Shown here piece by piece: positions 55,707 to 64,000 of a stretch of DNA of 64,000 bases. Where the stretch lies: NCBI RefSeq assembly GCF_035046505.1, contig NC_089822.1, positions 81,699,659 to 81,763,658 of the forward strand, read 5' to 3'. Under the pieces are notes generated by a model. It was not told the DNA's origin, did no database searches, and worked only from the letters and a program-made list of their open reading frames with translations. Both the position numbers and the translations under genes were made by a program. This stretch comes from Tiliqua scincoides. Lineage: Eukaryota; Chordata; Lepidosauria; Squamata; Scincidae. Numbering within the stretch: the first letter of the stretch is position 1; each line of letters starts with the position of its first letter.

Positions 55707-56680
55707 CCTTACGGCATTCCTTCTACTGTTTATTTATTGTATCGATATAAAAGGTTTTTATACCACTTTTCCAACACTCAAAGCTATGTAATGCCAGGTA
55801 TGTCATTGGCATAACATTTTCCTGGCATTGGGCATGTTCATTACCTTAAGGGGGGGTTTAGAATTTGGTTTCCGTTGAGTCCTGCTTGTCTCTCCCACAT
55901 CCCACCCATGTCCCTCCCACATCATATCCCATCTCCTCCTCATGGTGCCCTCTCCGCTGGTGGGGTTGCACTGGTATCCAAGCTGTGTCTAGGTTATGTC
56001 AGCAAGGCATTTTCCAATGTTGTGCTAGCGTCTGTTGAGCATCCATTGGTGGGGGCCTTCTGAGCTGATGGGGCTGTTCTTACACTGGTGCACATGAAGA
56101 AATGCGATATCTATCAGAAATTGAATAAGGTGATACTTCCCAATGTAGGAATGAAGGGAACACAACAGGTTTATATCCAGTGTGAGATCAGTGAGTCTAA
56201 CATCACAACATTCCTAAGATTAAAAAAAACAAACACATTCTCATTTGTGATGATTCCAACTTAATGTAGAGGGCTTCAGTCCATATCATAAAATTTTCCT
56301 AACTTTTGCATTAGCAGTACAGCACACTGTAGTTTCACATTTGCAGTGAGTACAATCTAATTTAAAAATCACTTCAATTTGTAATTAAAATGTTTCAGAA
56401 AAACTGCACCATAACAACTTGCATAAAGATGGTGGAACACCTTTAGTTGCTGAATCGTTCAGTCTCATCTTATTTAAGACAAGGAATATGAACAACTTAT
56501 GATTTTGATATGACAAGATGAAGTCTGAGAAGCTCAGAGTTGGACTGGTAAAAGATTCTGATTTTTCCAATCAACAATATTATAATTTGACTTCATTGTC
56601 AAATATGAAAAAGGAAAAAGAAAATCTGTTCCTAAAAGTTATATCATCTCAGAATAGTGTTTTGGGTATATATGATGGAA

Positions 56681-56770
56681 GGAGAAAAGTGAAAGTAGAT
56701 TGTTTTGAGAGGGGGAAACTTTCAGAAACTGGAAATGAAAAAGGGAAAGTTCTCTCCTGGGTATAAATAC
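56681..56770 (+). promoter_or_regulatory. IFN promoter: canonical TATA box and IRF sites
   Basis: GGAGAAAAGTGAAAGTAG at 56681-56698, GGAAATGAAAAAGGGAAAGT at 56731-56750 and GTATAAATAC at 56761-56770. Transcription should start near 56790-56795, about 80 bases before the ATG. Confidence 0.78.
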
Positions 56771-56872
56771 AAGTGATGGTCCAAAGATGCACCACAGGCC
56801 AGAACATCCTCCTCGAGATCCAATCTCCAAGATTCTGCACTTTGGTCAAGAGCACACACCATCATCTCCAAA

Positions 56873-57430
56873 ATGATCACAAAGGGGTGCCTGCTTGTGT
56901 GTCTAGCGGTGCTCTTCTGCACTGAAATCTCAGCTCAGGACTGCAGCAATTTTCGTGAGAGGCTACAAGATGAAAACAAGGGCAACTTGGATCTTCTGCA
57001 AAGCAAGATGAGTCTCATCGTTCACCTGCAATGCATGGAAGATGGAACTGAATTCTTACCCAGAAAAGACATGTTCAGAAGCATTAACATGTCCCTGGAA
57101 GAGAATGCCAAAGTGGCCATTGAAGAAATCCTCCAGCAGACAGCACTGATCTTCTGTCAAAACTATACCGAATCTGCATGGAATAAGACTTCCATGATCA
57201 TTTTCCAGCAAAGATTGCATGAGCAAATGGAAGGTCTGACAACATGCTGGAACGTGGAGAGGCAGACTGGCATTGTATCGCCAAGACTAAGAGTAAAGAC
57301 TCGCTTCCAAAGAATCAAGGACTTTCTGAGAGAGGAACAGTACAGCCAGTGTGCCTGGGAGAGTGTCCAGGTTGAAGTTCATCATTGTCTTGTGCTGATT
57401 GACCAACTCCTCCAAAGGATTCAGCAATGA
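56873..57430 (+). CDS. Type I interferon, family member 5
   Basis: 185-residue secreted interferon on the + strand, the only IFN gene of the window in this orientation. The protein is identical to that of 46080-46637, including the 8-residue deletion, the extra cysteine and the three glycosylation sites, so the inverted duplication is recent or the arms are being homogenised. Start chosen as the first ATG after the TATA box. The stop TGA at 57428-57430 is followed by AG and then GTACAG, the start of a 661-bp 3' UTR intron. Confidence 0.95.
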   Translation: MITKGCLLVCLAVLFCTEISAQDCSNFRERLQDENKGNLDLLQSKMSLIVHLQCMEDGTEFLPRKDMFRSINMSLEENAKVAIEEILQQTALIFCQNYTESAWNKTSMIIFQQRLHEQMEGLTTCWNVERQTGIVSPRLRVKTRFQRIKDFLREEQYSQCAWESVQVEVHHCLVLIDQLLQRIQQ

Positions 57431-57432
57431 AG

Positions 57433-58093
57433 GTACAGAATATTTTAAATGTTGTACTTTTGTATTAAACCAAAAACAAAATTTCGTAGAAGTCAATTTA
57501 GGACGTATAGCCTACAAAATACAGTAAGTTCTTTTGGCTGCAATCCTATGCGTTTACTTGGGATCAGCCTTAATGGAACTTAGTTCTGACTAGAATGACA
57601 TGCATAGGATTTTGTTGTTGCCATCAGTTACAACAAAGCACTTTTTGTTGTGCTCAAAATTCATCAAAAGTTTTTTTCCCAACAGATTCTTAATATTTGC
57701 CGCCAATGTCACTGCCAGCTAATCTCAATGATCAGGTCTAATCCCAAACTCTCATTGCCTTTGCCTACCTCAGTGAGATATTCTGTAGCTACCCTAACCT
57801 CGGAGAAGAACATTCAGGGCTGTTGGGAGGCATTTGTCACTCACAGAACAGCTTTGGATACATTATGTAATTCATTCTGTCATTTTCATCACATGATTCA
57901 CAGTGCAATCTTATGCATGTCTACTCAGATGTTAGCTCTTTTATGCTTCTCAGCATGTAAACTCAGGTACATAGGCATAGGATTGCAGAATGTTGTGATA
58001 AGTATGTCAAAAATGAAAATGTTTTCTATTTCAGATAATGACCTTAACGTTCAGATTTATGGGGCTTTTAACAACTTCTCTGTTTCTTTTTAG
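57433..58093 (+). other. 3' UTR intron of the IFN gene at 56873-57430
   Basis: Donor GAAG/GTACAG; acceptor TCTGTTTCTTTTTAG at 58079-58093. Contains a short palindromic element (57533-57610). Clearest of the five because it reads directly on the + strand. Confidence 0.68.
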
Positions 58094-58755
58094 CTTTCAA
58101 GAGAAGTCAGCGAGTGATGCACTGACAACAGCGGAATGAGTTTGCCACTTGGACAGAGCTTCAGAATCATTCCCCTTCCTCTGTATTCCTGCCCTGCAAA
58201 TTCCTCTTCCCTTTCTCCTTTCATGTGTTCCTCAGTGGCATCACTGCGCTACAATCCCTTGCAGGGTTATCTCTGATTAAGAACTGCTGAGCACAGCAGC
58301 AGCAAAACCTCCAAGGAAACCTGGACATATTTCCACTGCTTGTTCATAATATTGCCCCATTCATAATCAACTGGGGAAGAAAAACACTCCCAAGGTGTAG
58401 CACACACCAAGGGATTAACGGAGTTTTGCGCTTGAGAAGGGCGGCACTTTGCAATCTCAGGGAAACGGTTTTGATACGGTGTGCAAATTATGACATACTG
58501 TAGTTTTATCTGTTATCTGTTTTAAATCTTGACTTTTTAAAACTTTTTAAAACCACTGTGAAAATGTTATTTATTTGCAGTCAGTATGTATGCTTTTTAA
58601 AACCACTTTTTAAAACCACTGTGAAAATGTTATTTATTTGCAGTCAGTATGTATGCTGGTCAACTTATTTATTAACCTTTTTCTATTATTTATAATATGC
58701 CTTGCTTTTGGAAAGTTTAAACTGTTACTACTATTAAAAACATGAAGTGGAAGCA
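58094..58755 (+). other. Terminal 3' UTR exon of the IFN gene at 56873-57430
   Basis: ATTTATTT motifs at 58568-58578, 58630-58640, 58665-58674 and 58684-58692. Poly(A) signal ATTAAA at 58733-58738. A 56-bp tandem duplication (58544-58655) adds one ARE relative to the mirror gene. Confidence 0.65.
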
Positions 58756-59459
58756 ACATGGCGACCTGATGAGTATTTCAATTACATCAGTACTCACACT
58801 ACAGTTGGGTCGATTTCCATTTTTTTGCCCAATTCAACACACAAGCTCTAAGGTCCAAATCTGATTGGGGCCTTGCACTGCGGGAATGAGCGCTGTGGCA
58901 GCACAAGTTGCAGAAGCCAGGCCACTGCTGAAAACAGTGAGAGGTGTGGTGCTCACAGCAGGGGGCCCTCAGGGGCTCCACAGGCAGTAGGAAGTGAGTG
59001 GCAGATGCAGGCTATGACTGGGGAAGGGGAGTCACGGGGCATCTGAGTTTCCTTCAGATGACACACAAGTGCTTGTCAAATGCATCTGAACCAACAAGAC
59101 AGCACTGTTTCTGTGATGCATTCCATGTGACTTGGATACTTTGTGAATGATGCAACCAACGGCTTCAACTCTGCAGCAAAGATCCAATGTGATCTACAAA
59201 CGGTGATATCTATCATATCTACCCTTTTCAGACAGATACAGTTGGGTCAATTTTAATTTTTTGCTTAAGTCAAAACACACACTTCTCTATGTTCTTGCCA
59301 TAATCTGACCCTTCACTTCTGTAGCCTTTTTCTTGGCAAAACTCTACTTTGTGCCCTGGTCATCTCTTGTTTGGCTATAGTAACCACTGATTTTCTGTTG
59401 GTTCACCTTGACCCCCATCCCCCATCCCCCACTAAGCTTATTCTTCACCACATATCACG

Positions 59460-59545
59460 TATTGCAATGAAGGTACAGCGGACTTTCAAAAACCATACTT
59501 TTGTATTCGATGAAAATCAAACCACACTTATGTCTTAGAGGCCAA
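59460..59545 (+). pseudogene. IFN gene relic: stop region and splice donor only
   Basis: Reads GCAATGAAG/GTACAG and continues with intron-like sequence. Mirror of 44030-44115; the coding exon is missing in both arms, so it was lost before the inversion duplication. Confidence 0.5.
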
Positions 59546-60242
59546 TTACAGGTGTATAACTGCACAGGCCATCAGGAAGCTGTTGCTACTTGCATTAAAA
59601 CTTTTTGCCTTTTCAGGAGTTTCTCCAAGTTCATTCTAACAGCCTTGAATTTTTCTGAAGGTTAACTCAGTGATTGAGCCTTTCCTTAGATTTCATGGCT
59701 TTTTTCCAACTTAAATGGAGCCACTTGTCATCACCACAGCTTCTGGAGATCATCCAGGGTCAGATATTAGATGAGCCACGTGCTGCAGGCAGCATTAGCT
59801 GCGTAAGTTGGTTCAGATCCATGGAGCAGGTTGGCACATAGGAGGCTGGAACCATCAAGTGGAACTCCTGGGAAGACAGGAGGACTGAAAGGACAGCCCA
59901 TGGGGAGATGAGGTGGAATGGAGAGTGAGAGAGGAGAGTCCATGAGCAGAAGGACAAAAAGAATGAGGAAAGAATAAACCAGCAGAGGGGGACAGCTGGG
60001 ACTGGGGAGGAACGGCAGAGGCAGAGTTCAGAGGCTGGAGAACGGGTCAGTGAAAACCTGAGAGAGAGCAGAGGGAAGAGGCCAGTGGAGGCCAGAAACC
60101 AGAGAAGGAGCAGGAAAGTGGGGAGAGACTTTGAAGATACAAGAACAAGAGTGGAGAATGAGCAAGACGAAGCAAGACTGGACAGAGATCAGGGAAAGAG
60201 CAGGTACAAACCTTCTCACTTTCCTCCCCCCTCCCCTTAAAG

Positions 60243-60640
60243 TTGTTTCCATGCAGTTGGCAAAGGGGGAGGTGAGAGATAAGCACACAGTTTACTTGAC
60301 CAGGAGCAGAAAAGGGGTACTGTTTTTAAAGTGATTTATTAATCTTGTTGTTTGACTGAAGAGGAGAGTCTATATTTTTAAAGTCATGAATCTTGCTATT
60401 TGAAGGGAATACTTATCAGCCATTGATGAAGTGATTGCCAGCCCAATCCTATCCACACTTTCCTGGGAGTAAGGCCCGTTGATTCTAATGGGACTCACTT
60501 CTGAGTGGACATGCATAGGCTTGAGCTGTGCATCTCCTAGTCTAGGAGACAAATCAGCTTCCTAACCAAACCCTTATCAGCTCTGATATATTTTCAAGGT
60601 CAATTTTTGTTTTCCCCACCAGCTGCTGGAAAAATTTAAT
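60243..60640 (+). repeat. Direct repeat shared with 47782-48158
   Basis: Same orientation as the left copy although it abuts the inverted arm, so the arm boundary (60198-60243) is a rearrangement joint. Confidence 0.8.
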
Positions 60641-60894
60641 TTCATTAAATTAATAAAGAGTTCAGTCCTATCCAAGGAGAATGGGAGAAATGACTAGTTG
60701 GATTGGGGTCCACAAGGGTGTGTGTGTGTAATGTTGGTCAGACTGGTTGTTCACAAAGTTCATTTGATAAAACAATTCTATTGGTATGCTTACAAAGTTT
60801 AAAAAAATGAGTCTTCCTGGACCAGACAAAATCTGCCTACTCCAGCATCCTGTCTCCAACAGTGATCAGCAGCTGATCATTTATAAAGCATGTA

Positions 60895-61050
60895 TATTGC
60901 TGTGTATTAATAATATATATTTTAAGATCTGCATTTAATTAATGATATAATCAATATAATTAATATTAATATAGTTAATATATATTTAATATTATATTTT
61001 AATAAATATAATATTATATTATAGTTAATATATTTAATATAGTTAATATT
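60895..61050. repeat. AT-rich low-complexity stretch
   Basis: Runs of TTAATATA and AATATAAT type. No gene. Confidence 0.7.
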
Positions 61051-61153
61051 TCTGGCCACTTCCTGTTTAATGATGTCACTTCCAGCCCTCAGGAACATGA
61101 TGGGGAGTCATGGCCAACAGCCACGGGGGTCAAGGGAGCCACTGGCCGGAAAA

Positions 61154-61168
61154 GTTTGAGTACCACTG
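61154..61168 (+). mobile_element. hAT-type element, right end (split element)
   Basis: GTTTGAGTACCACTG followed by CCGTAAGG (61169-61176). It pairs with the left ends at 47488 and 55706. Confidence 0.65.
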
Positions 61169-61559
61169 CCGTAAGGAATGAGGAAGGGAAAAACAGGAGT
61201 GAAAATCTTGTAACCCACACACTACCCAAGGACAGAGCATAAGATAGAAATGACATTTGGCAGCCAATCACAGCATACCTACCCCAATGTCTAATTCCCT
61301 GCCAGAGAGACCACAGCTCAAGGTATATGGCACAGGGCCGTACCTCTCTGACCACCTGCTGCGCACACCTCGAGCACACACACAAACCTGGGTAACAGCA
61401 ACTTTGGGGAAAGTGCCTTTCTTTGCTTGAAATTTGGCAGGCTATAGTAACACGCTGTGTCTTCTCTGTTCAGCAAAAATGTGGGTGCAGCATCTGTTAA
61501 TGTGGATATTAAAGCTAAATTTATCAGAGTGAAGTGGTTTAAGATTGCATGTTCTATCT

Positions 61560-61960
61560 CTTGGTGCAGGACTTGCTGGTAAAACTCATGCTGGAATCAA
61601 TACAAGGGACATCCAACTTAAGAAACTTGAGAAGACTTGAAGGAGGAGGAGAAAACGAGTTAGAGAATCTTCTGGCTTAACAATTTTTTTTCATCTCTCC
61701 AGAATATTTTCTTCTTCTTCTTCCATTCGTGGATGGGTTTTTTTCCTCTTATGTAAAAGCTTACTTTGTTATTTCTGGTTTCTAAACGACATCTTACTAA
61801 TCGTAATTGTTTTTGAAACAATTTAGTCACAGCAGAAGTAGGACAGCACGTTTTTCTTTCTAGGAATAGGAGGAATTGAGTAGAGATGAACTTATTTCAG
61901 ACTTTGGCTCAAGTTGCAGTTTCATTCAGCTGTTGGATTGCACTTCATATTGCAGATTAA
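61560..61960 (-). pseudogene. Orphan IFN 3' UTR exon, decayed
   Basis: Shares blocks with the terminal exon at 27935-29195 (for example GGTGCAGGACTTGCTG, and GTTTCATTCAGCTG at 61918-61931). The acceptor CAG position is kept but the pyrimidine tract is gone. No coding exon nearby. Confidence 0.45.
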
Positions 61961-61968
61961 GCTGACCT

Positions 61969-62660
61969 TAGCTGGGGCTAAGGAAAAAATTCTTGCACTC
62001 TTTTGGTCTTTGGTGGGGTGTTCAATGTATGAATACCGTAAACCTGTGTCTTTCTGTTTTAAAATGTTCACTGAGGTACTCTTTAGATGCAGCTAATTTT
62101 CTGTGATGTGATCCATGTGCATCTGGTAGTTTTATACCAATAATATGACCATGTGAATGCAGTAAGGATTGCATGGATCTTTCCTACAGTTGACACCTCC
62201 TTGACTCTGGTTATGAAAGCACCAGCACTTCCAGTCATAAAAACGCATTCACTTGAACACTTAGTTGCACCCACAGATGTGATATTCACTATGCCATTTG
62301 GCCCTGCATGTTTCTTTTGTAAATTGCAGGCACAGGAGCCCTCATCTGGATTGGGACTGTGATGTGGAGGGAGGGGCTCTGGAATGTTTTGCACCTGTAA
62401 TGGTCCAAGCCAGATCAGAGCCCCTTGCAACTGCTAGTGGATTTGGAGGAGAGTTTGACATTGATTGGTGCAGTTTCCTGAGTGGAGGCTTGTCTCTCTA
62501 AGCAGAAAAGGCCACGGGAACCTTTACTCTGCGGTATGTCTTTCTGGTTTAGTGGTACAGACAAGTGGATGAAGACAAGTAGAGGCAAAATGAGGAACTA
62601 AATGAAATATAGAAAATCAGTCATGCTTTGATTGGGACAATATGTAGAATAAAACCACTG

Positions 62661-62698
<38 letters not shown>

Positions 62699-62994
62699 AG
62701 TGCTCAGGGGAAGCAAGGGAACAACACAAAACTATGACCAGCGAGGAACGACACTGTAGTACTTTGTTCCCATTGTGGTTTCAATCCTGATTACTCCCCC
62801 CCCCCCCGTGCACTTTTAAAAATAAGAAATAAACTATTGCTTCCACCGCAAGAGGGATTCGGACCTTTTATGTAATGCCTGTAACAGTAACATGTGTGCA
62901 TTTTTCCTCTGAAGAATTGGCAGATTGTTCCTGCTTTGGGAGGCATTTCACGCCATCATGGGAGCAGAATAACTCTCAGAATTCAGAGCCTAAT
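61969..62994. other. Intergenic stretch with no recognisable gene
   Basis: Contains a (CT)n microsatellite (62665-62698) and a C run (62797-62808). Nothing else supported. Confidence 0.5.
62665..62698 (+). repeat. (CT)n microsatellite
   Basis: Pure CT dinucleotide run of about 15 units. Confidence 0.9.
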
Positions 62995-63161
62995 GGCCCA
63001 ATCCTATCCAATTTTCCAGTGCCGGTGCAGCCATGCCAATGAGGCTTGCACTGTATCCTGTGGTGTGGAGGCAGTCACAGAGGCCTCCTCAAGATATGAG
63101 AACATTTGTTCCCTTACCTCAGGGCTGCGCCAGAGTTGGAAAGTTGGATAGGATTGGGCCC
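62995..63161. mobile_element. Palindromic MITE, copy 7
   Basis: Ends GGCCCAATCCTATCC and GGATAGGATTGGGCC with an internal deletion. The flanks CCTAAT and CCTAAG hint at a short target duplication. Confidence 0.7.
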
Positions 63162-63319
63162 TAAGGATGCAACTCCTGGCAGCAAGCCCCACTGAATACA
63201 GCAGGACTCACCTCCAAAGAAGCATACACAAGATAATGCAGACCCCCTCTTTTTACCATGTCCAATGCTTCACGTTACTCAGCTATATGAAGTAATTGAA
63301 ATTAGCCATTTTGCTTGGA

Positions 63320-63480
63320 GTTACAGTTTTTAACAGAAATAATATTTCACATTTTCAATCACTGAATATATACATAAATTAAATACATGCGTTCAAGTTG
63401 ACCAGCAATACAAATACTGATAGCAGTTACCAGTATACAAATTACATCTTTGCAGTGTCTTAAGAGGATATTGTGGAAGC
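63320..63480 (-). pseudogene. Possible ARE end of a further IFN 3' UTR exon
   Basis: Resembles the poly(A)/ARE end of the IFN terminal exons (AGTTGACCAGCAATAC block, then a CACTGCAAAGATG-like stretch on the minus strand). Similarity stops near 63480. Confidence 0.4.
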
Positions 63481-63698
63481 TTGAAAAGCGCAAGAGCTGT
63501 TTGGCAAGGTTGGTCATTGCACTAGGAAGAGAAATGGACAGTTCTCTGAGTTTCTCTCATAGAATAACACCAAATGGGGATAAAAGCCCATTTGAAGAAA
63601 AGGGTATTTATAGTCAATCTGTCTGTTTAAACTGCCTTAAGCCTATGAGACTAAAGCCTATGGGTCTACAAGAAAGACAGCCTATAAATACTGTAATC

Positions 63699-63979
63699 CT
63701 GTGGTTTGCAAACTCTCCGGGAGTTTGAAACCCGCAGTAAGTCTTGGTGGGGGCGGGGGGGGAGGCAGCAGGGGCAGGGGGGAGGCAGCGACGCGATCCC
63801 CAGGATCGCATCGCTCAGGGGGCTTTAGGAACTGGGATGCACTCACCATTGCTGTGCGCGGGGCACCCTGAGTGAGCGCCTCCCGGGCGCCCCAGGTCAG
63901 GGAAGTGGAAAGTGGAGCGATCTGCTCTGCCTCGCAAAAGCGGAAGCGGAGTGCAATCGCCCCAGTTTGAATACCACTG
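63699..63979. mobile_element. hAT-type MITE with near-exact TSD
   Basis: Left end CTGTGGTTTGCAAACT and right end AGTTTGAATACCACTG. Flanks CTGTAATC (63691-63698) and TTGTAATC (63980-63987) agree in seven of eight bases. The interior is GC-rich without coding capacity. Confidence 0.7.
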
Positions 63980-64000
63980 TTGTAATCAATAAAATAAGGG

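Larger units (their letters stand above)
56025..60198 (-). repeat. Inverted segmental duplication, right arm
   Basis: Mirror of 43445-47475. About 300 bp (55715-56024) between the hAT end and the arm has no counterpart on the left. Confidence 0.9.

Noticed and set aside
1-64000. CRISPR arrays, bacterial operons, tRNA genes and endogenous retroviral elements
   Set aside because: The tandem array has no spacers, and the tRNA-like sequence is a SINE head. No LTR pair or retroviral protein motif was seen.

Overview
The window looks like nuclear DNA of a squamate reptile (lizard-like). The clues are a type I interferon gene cluster whose coding regions are intronless, a Sauria-type tRNA-derived SINE, CR1-like LINEs ending in an 8-bp tail repeat, and many small palindromic and hAT-type DNA transposon remnants. 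The only protein genes I can support are six type I interferon (IFN) genes. One is a divergent gene at 1392-1946 (-). Five belong to a closely related family: 21431-22012 (-), 30016-30597 (-), 46080-46637 (-), 51907-52485 (-) and 56873-57430 (+). All have a signal peptide, the four conserved cysteines and the CAWE signature. The five family members have compact promoters with a TATA element and IRF-type GAAA sites. Each of these five appears to carry one intron placed two to five bases behind its stop codon, joining the coding exon to a distant 3' UTR exon rich in ATTTA motifs.

Layout. 1-19 kb: the divergent IFN gene surrounded by transposon debris, including hAT-like elements with exact 8-bp target duplications, at least seven copies of a 179-bp palindromic element, CR1-like LINE pieces and two 3' ends of another LINE family. 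19-31 kb: two IFN units and one orphan 3' UTR exon. 32.46-39.10 kb: a large piece of ribosomal DNA, consisting of the 3' end of 28S rRNA, about 5.8 kb of intergenic spacer with a 3.7-kb array of 36-bp repeats, and a damaged 18S rRNA fragment. It lies in native rDNA order and sits inside an IFN-derived orphan 3' UTR exon. 39-43 kb: the rest of that orphan exon, a SINE and unclassified repeat. 43.4-47.5 kb and 55.6-60.2 kb: arms of a large inverted repeat carrying two IFN genes with identical proteins. 48.2-55.6 kb: a direct copy of 25.9-40.0 kb that lacks the rDNA and so serves as a related empty site. 60.2-64 kb: a split hAT element, another orphan IFN exon and transposon remnants.

The cluster has grown by direct and inverted duplication of an IFN unit (promoter, coding exon, intron, ARE-bearing 3' exon). 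In several units the coding exon has been lost while the 3' exon remains. The rDNA insertion is the most unusual object. Comparison with the 48.2-55.6 kb copy suggests it replaced about 0.4 kb of the target. All similarity statements come from reading the sequence by eye; no alignment or search was run.
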